Shown here piece after piece: positions 11,472 to 23,322 of a DNA stretch of 64,000 nt. This DNA comes from Cliona cf. orientalis (lineage: Eukaryota > Porifera > Demospongiae > Clionaida > Clionaidae): the NCBI GenBank assembly GCA_963930775.1, contig OZ005693.1, positions 6,324,001-6,388,000 on the forward strand, written 5' to 3'. Position 1 is the stretch's first letter; each line of letters begins with the position of its first letter. Both the position numbers and the translations under genes were made by a program. The notes below the pieces were generated by a model. The model was not told where the DNA came from, did no database searches, and saw nothing but the letters and a program-made list of their open reading frames with translations.

Positions 11472-11768
11472 CAGTGGGCAGCCTATTCTCCCTCCTCTCC
11501 ATTAGTAGTCTCTCCATCAGTAGTCTGTTCTGCTCCGTTAGTAAATGGAACTGCTGTATAACTTGATGCAACTCCTCCTGATGTTTGTGTAATTCCTCCT
11601 GATTTCTTTGCCGTTCTATATATATGGATGAATACTTGACCACTGTATCAAGTATGAATACAATAATTTATACGCACTGTTGTCACTCATTTCAGGTTGT
11701 TCCATATCCTCCACATCCATTGAAGGTGGTTGTTCTGCCACATCCATTGAAGGTGGTTGTTCTGCCAT
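11472..11768 (-). CDS. N-terminal coiled-coil exons of the Crinkler/RHS-type gene
   Basis: The minus strand has an ATG at 11,768 followed by two copies of a 27-bp unit (MAEQPPSMDV twice) and EDMEQPEMSDN. Further on comes a strongly helical, Glu/Gln/Leu-rich stretch (QRNQEELHKHQEELHQVIQQ, then LLMERLLMERRENR) ending LPT-G at the donor G|GTATGT (exon end 11,472). The same MEQP-x-MSD start and LxPTG|GTATGT end occur at 23,323-23,581, so this is a reused module. The join between the N-terminal piece and the coiled coil is not simply continuous: a very short intron of about 35 bp (GTGCGT...TACAG) or a disturbance is needed. The exon end phase (1) fits the acceptor at 10,940. It likely drives oligomerisation. 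Confidence 0.6.
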
Positions 11769-11769
11769 A

Positions 11770-12610
11770 GAGATAGATTATAGTCTACAGAGGTGAGTCG
11801 AAAAAGGAAACAAAACTGAATGATGAGTCAGTAATCAGATAATAGTACCCTACAGGTACCAACTATTCAACTATGACAAGAGCCGGCTCTATGAGTCCAG
11901 TCTTAATGCACTTAAATGAATGAGTGCAAACCTGCTGCCCTTAATATAAACTGCACATTCTAGACATAAGTGCAACAGTTTAAGGACTGGGTCAAGGTTC
12001 CGTCACATGCGCACCATTGAACTAGGTATACGTGACCGCCATTTCAATCTTCCCTTTGTGCTGTCAGTAAATGCAGGGCAGACATCACGTGATTGAATGC
12101 ACGAGGCGCAGCGCGCTCGTGTAGACTAGAAGTGGATTAGACATGATAGAAGTAGAGTAATTATTAGAACTACTAGAAGTTATTTATTTTATTTTTCATG
12201 TTTTTTGATGTACGCAACATTAAAATAGTCAAACGAGTGAGTCAAATTAGAAGAATGTCCAAAAGCCATACTCCTATATAGTATGTATAGAATTCGTAAG
12301 CTAACCCTCAACCCAAAGCAACAGGGGTTACGAACCTGAAGTGATTTGAGGCTTATCATGAATCCGATCAGAATGTGCCAATTTAAGTTCTGGCCACATA
12401 GTGGTTAACTCTTAATTAAATGCGTAGTTGTATTCAAAATAATATCTTTACTTACTTCTTACAGAGAGAAGACGAGGAGAAGAGCTGACTGTTAGGTTAT
12501 CGCAAAACCTAGATAGAATTACTTCTGGTCACCTGATTTGCACGTGACTAGAAGCCCTCTTGCGCGTGCGCTGTGCGCATGCGCCGTGTTCTTGATAAAC
12601 ATTGATGTAC
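11770..12610. other. Gene-free stretch
   Basis: This would be the promoter side of the minus-strand coiled-coil gene. It is AT-rich with no repeat or exon that I recognise. CACGTGAC-type and GCGCATGCGC-like CpG-rich patches near 12,085 and 12,565 are the only notable features. Confidence 0.4.
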
Positions 12611-13225
12611 ACTCCTTGATGGTGGAAGATACTTCCATCAGAATAAGTAGCATGGAGGTAACTTGTCGGTCCGCGATAGTCACAGACTACAGCTACAGAG
12701 CAATCACCATGCAACTTATTGTGGTGGAAGTACTTGGGAAAGTGGCTTGTCAGTTCACAACAGTCACAGACTGAAGGCACAGAGATATCTCTGTTACTTA
12801 TTTTGGTGGAAGTATCTGTGTGAGAAGGCACAGAGTTACCTCCATGCTACTTATTCTGGTTGAAGTATCTGTGTAAGTTGCTTGTCGGTCCACACAGTTA
12901 CAGACTGCAGCCACAGAGCCATCACTATGCTACTTATCCTGGCGAAAGTACCCTCGAAAGTGGCTTGTCGGTCCACGTCAGTCACAGACTGCAGCCACAG
13001 AGCCGTCACCATGCAACTTATTGTGGTGAAAGTACTTATGAAAGTGGCTTGTCGGTCCACGACAGTCGCAGACTACTACAGTCACAGAGCTATCTCCATG
13101 TTACTTATTTTGGTGGAAGTATCTGTGTAAATAGCTGGTCGGTCCACGACAGCCACAGACTGAAGGCATTGAGCTACCTCCATGCTATTTATCTCAGTTG
13201 AAGTTTCTGTAAAAATGGCTTGTTC
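12611..13225. repeat. 84-bp minisatellite, block B
   Basis: About seven units, mostly forward; the first roughly 45 bp (12,620-12,662) are inverted and meet the forward units head to head. Confidence 0.93.
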
Positions 13226-13227
13226 AT

Positions 13228-13425
13228 AAAAATATCATACAACATGAGTAGTAGCTATAATGTGCAGGATGAGTATATTTGGTTTCTGTATGATACATTT
13301 ATACAACTACATGAGCAACCAGGAAGATACACTGTATTGATACGGTGTGTCTTTTCGTCCTCTATGTTTAGAGTGGGAGGACTCATCAGCTGGTCCCACT
13401 TACTATTTTTGATCTCGAAGTAAGA
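13228..13425 (+). pseudogene. Possible exon fragment with the RVGGLISW motif
   Basis: An open stretch reads NMSSSYNVQDEYIWFLYDTF ... SSMFRVGGLISW. Its end (GAGTGGGAGGACTCATCAGCTGG) recurs on the minus strand at 19,985-20,045. Both copies sit in islands between minisatellite blocks. The product is not recognised; the conserved core may be an exon end or simply part of a repeat. Confidence 0.3.
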
Positions 13426-13477
13426 CTTTATATGTTGTGGAATAAATGATAGATCACGTTCTTACATGTACTCTTTT

Positions 13478-13655
13478 AGGTAAGGCTGGAGGAAATAATA
13501 AAACATCAACACGAGGAGGCTGAGCAGGCTGCACAGGGTGGAGATACTGCGCACGGTACAGATGAGGAGACTGAGGCTACAACAAAGGGTGGAGATACGG
13601 CGAGGTCTGAAATCAAGGGGACTGAAGAAGAAAAAACAGTGCAAATACTTCAACC
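13478..13655 (+). CDS. Acidic helical exon running into the minisatellite (copy 1)
   Basis: After a good 3' splice site (CTCTTTTAG at about 13,479) the frame reads VRLEEIIKHQHEEAEQAAQG, GDTAHGTDEETEATTKG, GDTARSEIKGTEEEK and then enters minisatellite sequence. GGDTA-type repeats and high Glu/Thr content suggest a disordered or helical tail. A near-identical copy lies at 35,208-35,375. No upstream exon is identified. It may be a genuine exon whose 3' side was overtaken by the minisatellite. Confidence 0.35.
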
Positions 13656-16600
13656 AGCTCTGTGCCTTCAGTCTGTGACAGTTGTGGACTGACAAACCAC
13701 ATTCACAGATACTTCCACCGGGATAAATAGCATGTAGATAGCTCTGTGCCTTCAGTCTGTGGCTCCACTTTTACAGATACTTCCACTAAGATAAGTAGCA
13801 TGAAGTTAGCGATGTGCCTTCAGTGTGTGGCTGTTGTGGACCAACAAGCCACATTAACAGATACTTCCACCAGGATATGTAGCATGGTGATGGCTCTGTG
13901 GCTGCAGTTTGTACCTGTGTGGACCAACAAGCTACTTGCACAGATACTCCACCGGAATAAGTAGCATTGAGATAGCTCTGTGACTTCAGTCTGTGGCTGT
14001 TGTGGACCGACAAGCAACTTTTACAGATACTTCGACTGAGATAAGTAGTATGGACGTAGCTCTGTGCCTTCAGTCTGTGGCTGTCGTAGACCGACAAGCC
14101 ACATTCACAGATACTTCCACCAGGATATGTAGCATGGAGATAGCTCTGTAAGTAGCTCGGTGGCTGTAGTCTGTGGCTGTTCTAAACTGACAAGCCACTT
14201 TCACAGATACTTCCACTAGAATAAGTAGCTCTGTGCTGCAGTCTGTCTTCCTGGACTAACAAGAGACTTACACAGATACTTCCACCAGAATAAGTAGCGT
14301 GGAGATAGCTCTGTGCCTTCAGTCTGTGGCTGTCGTGGACCGATAAGCCACTTTTACAGATACTTCCACTGACATAAGTAGCATGGAGATAGCTCTGTGC
14401 CTTCAGTCTGTGGCTGTCGTGGACCGGCAAGCCACTTTCACAGATACTTCCACTTTCACGGGTACTTCCACTAGGATAAGTAGCATGGTGATGGCTCTGT
14501 GGCTGCTGTCTGTAAATGTGTGGACCAACAAGCTATTTACACAGATACTTCTACCAAAATTAGTAACATGGAGATAGCTCTGTGCCTTCAGTCTGTGACT
14601 GTCGTGGACCGACAAGCCACTTTCACAAGTACTTCCACGACAATAAGTTGCAAGTGGTGGATATGTGGCTGCGGTCTGTGACTGTTGTAGACCAATAAAC
14701 TATTTTCACAGGTACTTCCACTGAGATAAGTAGCATGTAGATAGCTCTGTGTCTTCAGTCTGTGGCTGTCGTGGACCGACAAGCCACTTTTACAGATTCT
14801 TCTACTGAGATAAGTAGCATGAAGATAGCTCTATGCCTTCAGTCTGTGACTGTCGTGGACCAACAAGCCACTTTCATAGGTACTTCCACCAGAATAAGTA
14901 GCACGGTGATGGCTCTGTGGTTGCAGTCTGTAACTGTGTGGACCGACCAGCCACTTACACAGATACTTCCACTGGAATAAGTAGCATGGAGGTAACACTG
15001 TGCCTTCAGTCTGTGGCTGTCATGGACCTACAAGCCACTTTCACAGGTACTTCAACCAGAATAAGTAGCTCTGTGCTGCAGTCTGTTGCTGTCGTGGACT
15101 GACAAGCCACTTCTACAGATACATACACTAAGATAAGTAGCATGTATATAGCTCTGTACCTTCAATCTGTGACTGTTGTGGATCGACAAGGAACTTTTAC
15201 AAATACTTTCACCAGAATAAGTAGCATGGTAATGGCTATGCGGCTACAGTCTGTGACTTTCGTGGACGGACAAGCTACTTTCACAGGTACTTCAACCAAG
15301 ATAAGTATCATGGTGATGGCTCTGTGCTGCAGTCTGTGGCTATCATGGACTGACAAGCCACTTTTACAGACACTTCCACTGAGATAAGCAGCATGTAGAT
15401 AGCTCTGTGCCTTAAATCTGTGACTGTTGTGGATCGACAAGGCACTTTCACAAATACTTCAACCAGAATAAGTAGCATAGTAATGGCTCCGGGGCTACAG
15501 TCTGTGACTGTCGTGGATGGACAAGCTACTTTCACAGGTACTTCCACCAGGATAATTAGCATGGTGATGGCTCTGTGGCTACAGTCTGTAACTGTCGTGG
15601 ACCAACAAGCCACTATAATAGATACTTCCACTGATATAAGTAGCATGGAGGTAGCTCTGTGTCTTCCGTCTGTGACTCATGAACCTGCAAGCCACTTTCA
15701 CAGGTACGTCCACCAGAATAAGTAGCTCTGGTAGCATGGTAATGGCTCTGTGGCTGCAGTCTGTAACTGTGTGGACTGACAAGCCATGTACACAGATACT
15801 TCCACCAGAATAAGTAGCATGGAGGTAACTATCTCCATGCTACTTAATTATTCTGGTGGAAGTGGCTTGCTGGTCCACGACAGGCACAGACTGAAGGCAC
15901 AGAGCTACCTCCATGCTACTTATTCCGATGGAAGTATCAGTAAGTGGCTTATCGGTCCACACAGTTACAGACTGCAGCCACATATTCATTACCATGCTAC
16001 TTATTCCGGTGAAAGTATTTGTGAAAAAGGCTTTTTGGTCCACCGCAGTCACAAACTGAAGGCACAGAGCTATCTACATGCTACTTATCTTAGTAGAAGA
16101 GTCTGTAAAAGTGGCTTGTCGGTCCACACAGGTAAAAACTGCAGCCACAGTGTCATCACCATGCTACTTATCCTGGTGGAAGTATCTGTGAAAGTGGCTT
16201 GTCGGTCCACGAGTGTCACAGACTGCAGCCACAGAGCCATTATCATGCAACTCTTTTTGGTAGAAGTATCTGTGTAAGTGGCTTGTCGGTCCACAACAGT
16301 CAAAGACTATAAAGGCACAGAGTTATCTCCATGCTACTTATCCTGGTAGAAGTATCTGTGAAAGTAACTCGTTGTCCACAACAGCCACACACTGAAGGCA
16401 CATAGATAGCTTCATGCTACTTATCTCAGTGGACGTATCTGTAAAAATGGCTCTTGTCGGAAGTATCTATAAAAGTGGCTTGACGTATCTGTAAAAATGG
16501 CTGCCTCCATGCTACTTATATCAGTGGAAGTATCTATAAAAGTGACTTGTCAGTCCACAACAGCCACAGACTGAAGGCACAGAGCTATCTACATGCTACT

Positions 16601-17225
16601 TGTCCCGGGGGAAGTATCTGTGAATGTGGCTTGTCAATCCACAACAGTCACAGACTGAAGGCACAGAGTTATCCTGATGGAAGTATCTGTTAATGTGGCT
16701 TGTTGGTCCACAACAGCCACACACTGAAGGCACATAGGTAACTTCATGCTACTTATCTCAGTGGAAGTATCTGTAAAAATAGCTTGTTGGTCCACGACAG
16801 TCACAGACTGCAGCCACAAAGCCATCACCATGCAACTTATTTTGGTGGAAAGACTGGTGAAAATAGCTTGTCAGTCACACAGCTATCTGTATGCTACTTA
16901 TCCTGGTGGAAGTATCTATGAATGTGGCTTGTCGGTCCATGACAGCCACAGACTGAAGGTACAGAGCTACTTCTATGCTACTTATCCTCACCCGATTGAC
17001 CCTGGTGGTACAGGACGCCAAGAACTGCCTGGAATGTGTCCTTGTATTGTGTGAAACATCTGTTTGTGTGAAAATAAAATTCATGAAACTCAAGCCACTT
17101 ACACAGATACTTCCACTAGAATAAGTAGCATGGAGGTAATTCTCTACTTTCAATCTGTGACTGTCATGGACCTGCAAGCCACTTTCACGGATACTTCCAC
17201 CAGGATAAGTAGCTTGGAGATAGCT
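13655..17225. repeat. 84-bp minisatellite, block C with orientation switches
   Basis: Inverted orientation runs from 13,655 to about 15,828, forward from 15,829 to about 16,985, then inverted again at 17,093-17,225. The switch at about 15,828 makes a near-palindrome (ATGGAGGTAACTATCTCCAT). About 16,986-17,092 is a short non-repeat insert. Confidence 0.93.
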
Positions 17226-17229
17226 CCAG

Positions 17230-17560
17230 GTGCGATGCAGACGAAGGGTGTCAAATGTTCCAAGGGCCCAGGGCGTCAAATGTCTTAATGATGTAATTCA
17301 TTGTGTCGCATGAACATCACGTGAATCGACGACTTTATTGTCAGCTCCCTCATCGCCAGGTCTCTCGTCGCAAGCTCCCTCGTCGTCAGCTCCCTCGTCT
17401 TCAGCTCTCTCTCTTCCTTATCGTCCTCGGTAAGTGAGTAGAGATAAAGATTATTGGTGGGTGACCACAAATACAAGCCAAAATTAGCTGGAGTGGCAGT
17501 GAAATTTGGACTTGTGAAAATGGCTACAAGTTTGAGTGAGGTAGACAAATTTGGTGGAGG
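17230..17560 (-). repeat. Duplicated island segment, paralogue of 23.87-24.05 kb
   Basis: The reverse complement of 17,400-17,475 (AATCTTTATCTCTACTCACT, TACCGAGGACGATAAGGAAG) matches 23,900-23,950, and GGTGCGATGCAGACGAAG occurs in both (17,229 and 23,980). A minus-strand frame here contains RELTTRELATRDLAMRELT, a short Arg-Glu-Leu repeat from a 15-bp tandem (CTCCCTCGTCGTCAG). Coding is not supported by the second copy. Confidence 0.45.
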
Positions 17561-17912
17561 TCTTTGTGAGAGAATGCACGAATAAAAATTGCTACTAAAT
17601 CACCCCAAAAATTACTGCCACAATGCCCCAGAAACGCTCTCAGGGAGTCAAATTTTCTGGGGGAGCATGCTACTATGTAGTAGTCTCGCAAACCACACCC
17701 TTCAATCTCCGAGAGAAAGAGTGTCTGGTACCTTCGCGTACATAGAGTTGTGCTGCTGGAATTCAATAATGGACCGTTTTACGTGACGTCTTCTGCATGG
17801 AATACGATATTCTCCCTCTCTTTTTACTATACTTTTAATTTAACTTTATCAGAGTAGTATACTACACTTTTCACCTTGTTGTTAATTGTAACTACATTTC
17901 TTTCACCAGATA
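17561..17912. other. Gene-free stretch upstream of the P-loop NTPase copy
   Basis: There is no recognised exon. A 3' splice-like TTTCTTTCACCAG ends at 17,909 just before the ATG at 17,913, so an upstream exon may exist within or before this stretch. Confidence 0.35.
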
Positions 17913-18972
17913 ATGCTAGGTTCCACTCTTCTTCGGAGTTCCACTCGTCTTTTGGGTTACAGAGGTTCCACTGGTCTTCTGGGTTTTACTCATCGTCTGG
18001 ATTCCACTCATCTTTTTGTTTGTTGTGGTCGTTTGGGTTCTTCCATACATGTAAGTACATGTGGGTGGGATAACCTAACAATCTTCTTACCTGTCACTGA
18101 TAACTGTGTGTATTTTCTCCACCAACAGAGTTCCACTCGTCTTTTGGGTTTCACTCGTCTTTTGAGTTCCACTCCTCATTTGGGTTCCACTGACCTTCAG
18201 GGTTCTACTCATCTACTGGGTTCCAATGGCCCAAACAAGGGCAATGGCAATGGCCCCACTGAGGGCAATGGCCCGACCGAGGGTAATGGCCCCAACAAGG
18301 GCAATGGCAATGGCCCCACTGAGGGCAATGGTCCAAACAAGGGCAATGGCCCGACCGAGGGTAATGGCCCCAACAAGGGCAATGGCAATGGCCCCAAGAA
18401 GACCATCAATATATATAAGTTTGTTACGTTAATAAGTTCTCTTCTCGCCATATATGCCAACAGTACACATATATTTAAATGGTGGCTGTGGTACTACTTG
18501 CAAAAGTCAAGAATTGAGATCCCAGATAAGAATGATCCCTATTTAGACAGAAAACAATTAAAAGAAAAACTTTCAATATATGTCAGTACCTACAACTCAA
18601 AGAATCAAGGATCAGACCTACGAACTGTATTAGTCTGTGGGCCACGGGGGGGAGGAAAGAGCACAATTGTTGCAGAACTTTTGAACAGAGAAAAAGGGGT
18701 ACTACATGTATCTTTAAACAAAATGAAAGATTTATAGAATCTGTGTATGCACAGCTGATGGATGAAGTTGGTATAAAGGTCCTGCCATTTGGTGTTACCA
18801 GAAAAGGAATAATAGAGAATGTGCTGAAGTCCTTTAAAAAAAACAGAATTCCGGCCAACTCTTGTGTTCGAAGTTAACTTTCGGTGCTCTGCTGATGAAT
18901 TGCAAGACTTGCTAATTCTTCTAAAGGAGTGGGGGAGTGATCGTGGATGTGTTAAGCCAATCATCGTCTTGT
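17913..18972 (+). pseudogene. Decayed P-loop NTPase gene with membrane segment and NGP-rich repeats (copy 1)
   Basis: From ATG 17,913 the product has an N-terminal repeat of STRLLG/STHLLG units, then a hydrophilic NGPNKGNGNGPTEGNGP-type tract (about 18,226-18,400), a hydrophobic helix (FVTLISSLLAIYA, about 18,421) and a P-loop domain with the intact Walker A GPRGGGKST (about 18,640). A 78-bp intron (GTAAGT at 18,051; CAACAG ending 18,128) lies in the N-terminal repeat; it is open and a multiple of three, so retention would keep frame. Compared with the paralogue at 33.87-35.0 kb, a 2-bp gain at about 18,735 shifts the frame to a stop after KMKDL, a second insertion lies near 18,836, and the gene is cut at about 18,972 where minisatellite begins. 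It is therefore a pseudogene, or at most a short membrane-anchored protein with half of the NTPase domain. Confidence 0.65.
18226..18400 (+). repeat. Coding-type short tandem repeat (GGCAATGGCCC units)
   Basis: Units of 15-27 bp built from GGCAATGGC, CCCAACAAG and CCGACCGAGGGTAAT encode alternating NGPNKG and NGPTEG. The unit keeps a period divisible by three through all copies, as expected if it expanded under coding constraint. Confidence 0.8.
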
Positions 18973-19800
18973 CAGAATCGACAAGCCACTTTAAGAGATA
19001 CTTCAACTGGAATAAGTAGCATGGTGATAGCTCTATGCTTGCAGTCTGTTGCTGTCGTGGACTGACAAGCCACTTTCACAGATACTTCCACCAGAATAAG
19101 TAGCATGGTGATAGCTCTGTGCTGTGCTGTCGTGGACTGACAAGCCACTTTCGCAGATATTCCACCAGAATAAGTAGCTCTATGCTGCAGTCTGGATCAA
19201 CAAGCCACTTACACAGATACTTCCACCAGAATAAGTAGCATGGAGATAGCTCTGTACCTTCAGTCTGTGGCTGTCGTAGACCGACAACTGATACTTCCAC
19301 CAGGATAAGTAGCATGGAGATAGCTCTGTGACTGTCGTGAAGCCACTTTCACAAGTACTTCCACCACAATAAGTTGCATTGTGATGATTCTGTGGCTGCA
19401 GTCTGTGACTGCTGTGTACCAAGAAGCCACTTTCACAGGTACTTCCACCAGGATAAGTACCATGGTGATGGCTCTGTGGCTGCAGTCTGTAACTGTGGGG
19501 ACCAACAAGCCACTTACACAGACACTTCCACCAGAATAAGTAGCATGGAGGTAACTCTGTGCCTTCAGTCTGTGGCTGCTGTGGACTGGCAAGCCACTTT
19601 CACAGATACTTCCACCAGAATAAGTAGCTATGTGCTGCAGTCTGTCTTCCTGGACCGATAAGCCACTTACATAGATACCTCCACCAGAATAAGTAGCATG
19701 GAGGTAACTCTGCCTTCAGTCTGTGGCTGCTGTGGACTGGCAAGCCACTTTCACAGATACTTCCACCAGAATAAGTAGCTCTTTGCTGCAGTCTGTTTCT
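18973..19800 (-). repeat. 84-bp minisatellite, block D
   Basis: Inverted orientation throughout. It starts inside the P-loop NTPase frame (junction at TTGTCAGAATCGACAAGCC), so the array replaced the 3' half of that gene. Confidence 0.93.
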
Positions 19801-19829
19801 TCCTGGATCAGGTCTTGAGTTGTAGTTCT

Positions 19830-20045
19830 TACTTGAGCGTGAATTATGTTATCCACAAATTGCACTGGTGTTCGTCGTCACCGAATAGCCCATTTCTTGT
19901 ACTTTGGCAGGCAGCAACTGCCTTGCACAACATTTGATTGTTTGAAGTTGCAATGCTTTTTTTAAATGTATATGCTAGCATTGCCACTTTCCAGCTGATG
20001 AGTCCTCCCACCCTAAAGATAATGGACGAAAAGCTCACCGTAATA
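19830..20045 (-). pseudogene. Second copy of the RVGGLISW exon-like fragment
   Basis: The minus strand reads MSFSSIIFRVGGLISWKVA and continues openly for 64 codons (..LAYTFKKSIATSNNQ..). The first 15 residues parallel 13,350-13,400. The family is not recognised. Confidence 0.3.
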
Positions 20046-20091
20046 TCCTACAGTGAACTTACTGGTTGATACCTGTATGGGTGTATCATCT

Positions 20092-21640
20092 GTGCCTGCA
20101 GTCTAGCCACTTTCACAAGTACTGCCTCCAACAGAAGTTGCATGGTAATGGCTCTGTGGCTGCAGTCTGTAACTGTTTGGACCAACAAGCCACTTACACA
20201 GATACTTCCACCAGAATAAGTAGCATGGAGGTAACTCTGTGCCTTCAGTCTGTGGCTGTCATTGACTGGCAAGCTACTTTCACAGATACTTCCACCAGAA
20301 TAAGTACGTATGTGTGGACCGACAAGCCACAGACTGAAGGCACAGAGTTGCCTCCATGCTACTTATCCTGGTGGAAGTATCTGTGAATGTGGCTTGTCGG
20401 TCCACGACAGCCACAGACTGAAGGCACAGAGCTCGAGAGCCAAGACTGCAGGTAGATAGCTGTGTGCCTTCAGTCTGTGCCTGTTGTGGACTGATAAGCC
20501 ACTTTCACAATTACTTCCACCAAAATAAGTTGCATGGTGATGGCTTTGTGCCTGCAGTCTGTGACTGTCGTGAACTGACACAAGCTGATTTCACAAGTAC
20601 TTCCACCACAATAAGTTACATGGTGATGGCTCTGTGGCTGCAGTCTGTGACTATCGTGCACCGACGAGCCACGTTTACAGGTACATCCACTAGGATAAGT
20701 AGCATGGTGATGGCTCTGTGGCTGCAGTCTGTGGCTGTTGTGGACCAGCAAGCCACTTTCACAGATACTTCCACCAGAATCAATAGCTCTGTGCTGCAGT
20801 CTGTGTCTTCCTGTCGTGGACCGGCAAGACACTTTTACAGATACTTCCACTAGAATAAGTAGCAGAGTGATAGCTCTGTACCTGCAGTCTTGGCTCTCGT
20901 GGACCGCCAAGCCACTTTCACATATACTTCCACCAGAAGAAGAAGCTTTACAGATGGCTCTGTGGCTGCAGTCTGTGGCTGTCGTGGACCGACAAGCCAC
21001 TTTCACAGGTACATCCACTAGGATAAGTAGCTCTGTGCTGCATTCTGTGTCTTCCTGGACCGACAAGCCACTTACACAGATACTTCCACCAGAATAAGTT
21101 GCATGGTGATGGCTCTGTGTCTGCAGTCGGTGACACTCGTCGACCGACAAGCCACTTTTACAGATACTTCCACTGAGATAAGTAGCATGGACGTATACTT
21201 CCACCAGTAGTATGGAAGTAGCTCTGTGCCTTTAGTCTGTAGCTGTCGTGGATCGACAAGCCACATTCACGGATACTTCCATCAGGAAAAGTAGCATGGA
21301 GATAGCTCTGTGGCTGCAGTCGGTAACTATGTGGACCGACAAGCCACTTACACAGATACCTCAACCAGACTAAGTAACATGGTGATGGTTCTGTGGCTGC
21401 AGTCTGTAATTGTGTGGACCAGCAAGCCACTTTCACAGGTACTTCCCTCAGAATAAGTAGCTCTGTGCTGCAGTCTGTGGCTGTCGTCGACCGACAAGCC
21501 ACATTTACAGATACTTCTACTAAGATAAGTAGCATGTAGATACCTCTGTGCCTTCAGTCTGTGACTGTTGTGTACCGACAAGCCACTTTTACAAGTACTT
21601 TCACCAAAACAAGTAGCATCGTAAGACAGACTGAAGTCTG
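20092..21640. repeat. 84-bp minisatellite, block E
   Basis: Inverted except for about 20,311-20,440, which is forward. 21,210-21,320 is nearly identical to 8,640-8,750, showing copying between distant blocks. Confidence 0.93.
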
Positions 21641-21659
21641 TGTCTGTGCCCACCAAATC

Positions 21660-22622
21660 AAACGGGTAGGTTCGATCGCCCCCTCCCCCCCCCCCATTTG
21701 GTTTTTTAAAGGATGCAGGTTTCGCTTTATTATTCTGTATGTCAATCAACGCTCCATAGATCTTAATCTCCTTTATAAGCGTATTTTGACTCATAATACA
21801 CATAATACACAAGTCTGCAGCCAATTTCAACATGTTTGCCGCTAATTGCCCAAAATTTGCCCCTGCTGAAAGTTTAATTTCGAATGCACTTCCTACAATA
21901 TCACATTCAGCTTCAGTTTCTTCTTCTTCTTCGTCAGATAACACAAGTGCAGCATTAAGACATCCGTTTTGAATATAATTCTTTTGGTGATATATTACGA
22001 TATTCTGACGGGATGCAGCATACTTACATGTTATGGGACACCATCGCTGTAGAAAAGGGTTGAACTACAAAGTCACTGAAAATGGACTTCTGCAAAACAT
22101 TGACAAGTGTCGCATTTACCGCAACCTCTTGCTGACATTCATCATCATGGAAAAGGTCCAATGCATCACCATACTTGGTAACCTCATCCATCAATTCTGC
22201 AGGTGGTGAACGGTGTTCTCTTACTATATTCACTACTCGATTAGACCAATCCAACAATCCTTTTACATGGCTCTCATTATACATTTTATATTTATTCAGC
22301 CTGAACACCTCTACGTCTACCTGAATGACTTGACATGGTGGAAAGATTTCATTACTCGGAACGCTGTGCCGTTGTCCAAGAAAATCATCAAGTTTTGCTT
22401 TGCCTGCCGCTAAAGTAGTTTCATATGTGTACAAATACACTCGGGGTTGGGCTTTAATAATGTGATACGATCCCTTTGAGATACTTGGGGGCTGTAGTTT
22501 GCTGCACAAATCAGTGAAATTATATATATCGCTCAGTGGACTTAGATTCTCCTCATAGATCTGCAGTCTAATTGGATAGTTGGCATCCACAAGATAAAAT
22601 GTGGCTCTGTAAGTGAAGAATG
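21660..22622 (-). CDS. Unrecognised two-part minus-strand gene, possible partner of the coiled-coil exon
   Basis: The upstream part (22,024-22,622) reads ATFYLVDANYPIRLQIYEEN..., is open for about 195 codons and ends near FSTAM/VSHNM at a GT-containing junction. The downstream part (about 22,010-21,690) reads NGCLNAALVLSDEEEEETEA, then ECDIVGSAFEIKLSAGANFG, QLAANMLKLAADLC and so on. A phase-matched join using GTGTCC (just after FSTAM) and CCCGTCAG would need an intron of only about 37 bp. A 3' splice site at about 22,612 (TTACAGAG) can take the phase-1 donor of the coiled-coil exon at 23,323. CD...FEIK could be a D...ExK nuclease core, which is speculation. The 3' end runs into a poly-G stretch and then minisatellite, so the end of the gene is not seen. 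Confidence 0.45.
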
Positions 22623-23322
22623 ACAGGTATGCAAGGAATGCTCACTACGAAAGGTAATTTATTGTAAACAATGATGTAATGTAAGTCCACTCACACAGGT
22701 TTCTGTTCGTGTCTGGGTTGTGCCAGAGTAACTGTAGTATACAATTATAAGTTTATCAACATCAATTCCTTTAGAACACTGCATGCTATGCACATAAATT
22801 ACCTTGAAAGTGTTCCTCATTAATGGCATACACTCTGTGCTTCTTTGATTGTGGTTCACCTAAATCTGTATGTACATGCATGAGGTTCCACATTACATCA
22901 TACTGATTAGAAGCTGCTGCTTTGCAGTTGTACACTGTGCCACTACTGTTTCTAACAGTGAAAGTCTGTATTCATTATTAACCCTTTGAGAAGCATACTT
23001 GCCCATACAGAATTACATGTCTTACGCTTATGTGTGTATAAGATTACAGCAAGTACAATACTCTATCAAAGGGAATAATTATGAATTGGGGGCAAATCAG
23101 TAACTCTTGTTCCAGAACGAAAAACAAGGCATCCTCGATGTCTTTACCATAGGGGCAGTGTATAGCAGTAGCGTGGAACAGAACTGCTCGAGGGGCTTCG
23201 AGAGACGAGCCTTCGAAAATGAGAAAAATTCATTCTGTCCTGGGTAGGGCGCGGTACACCGATAGATATACGGATGTATACGAGATTATTACGTGTACAA
23301 TTATTATTGCTGAGATACATAC
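22623..23322. other. Intron-like stretch containing a dispersed 220-bp repeat
   Basis: No exon is supported. 23,078-23,300 (GAATTGGGGGCAAATCAGTA ... GTATACGAGATTATT) recurs at 54,943-55,150 in the same orientation with high identity. Confidence 0.5.
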
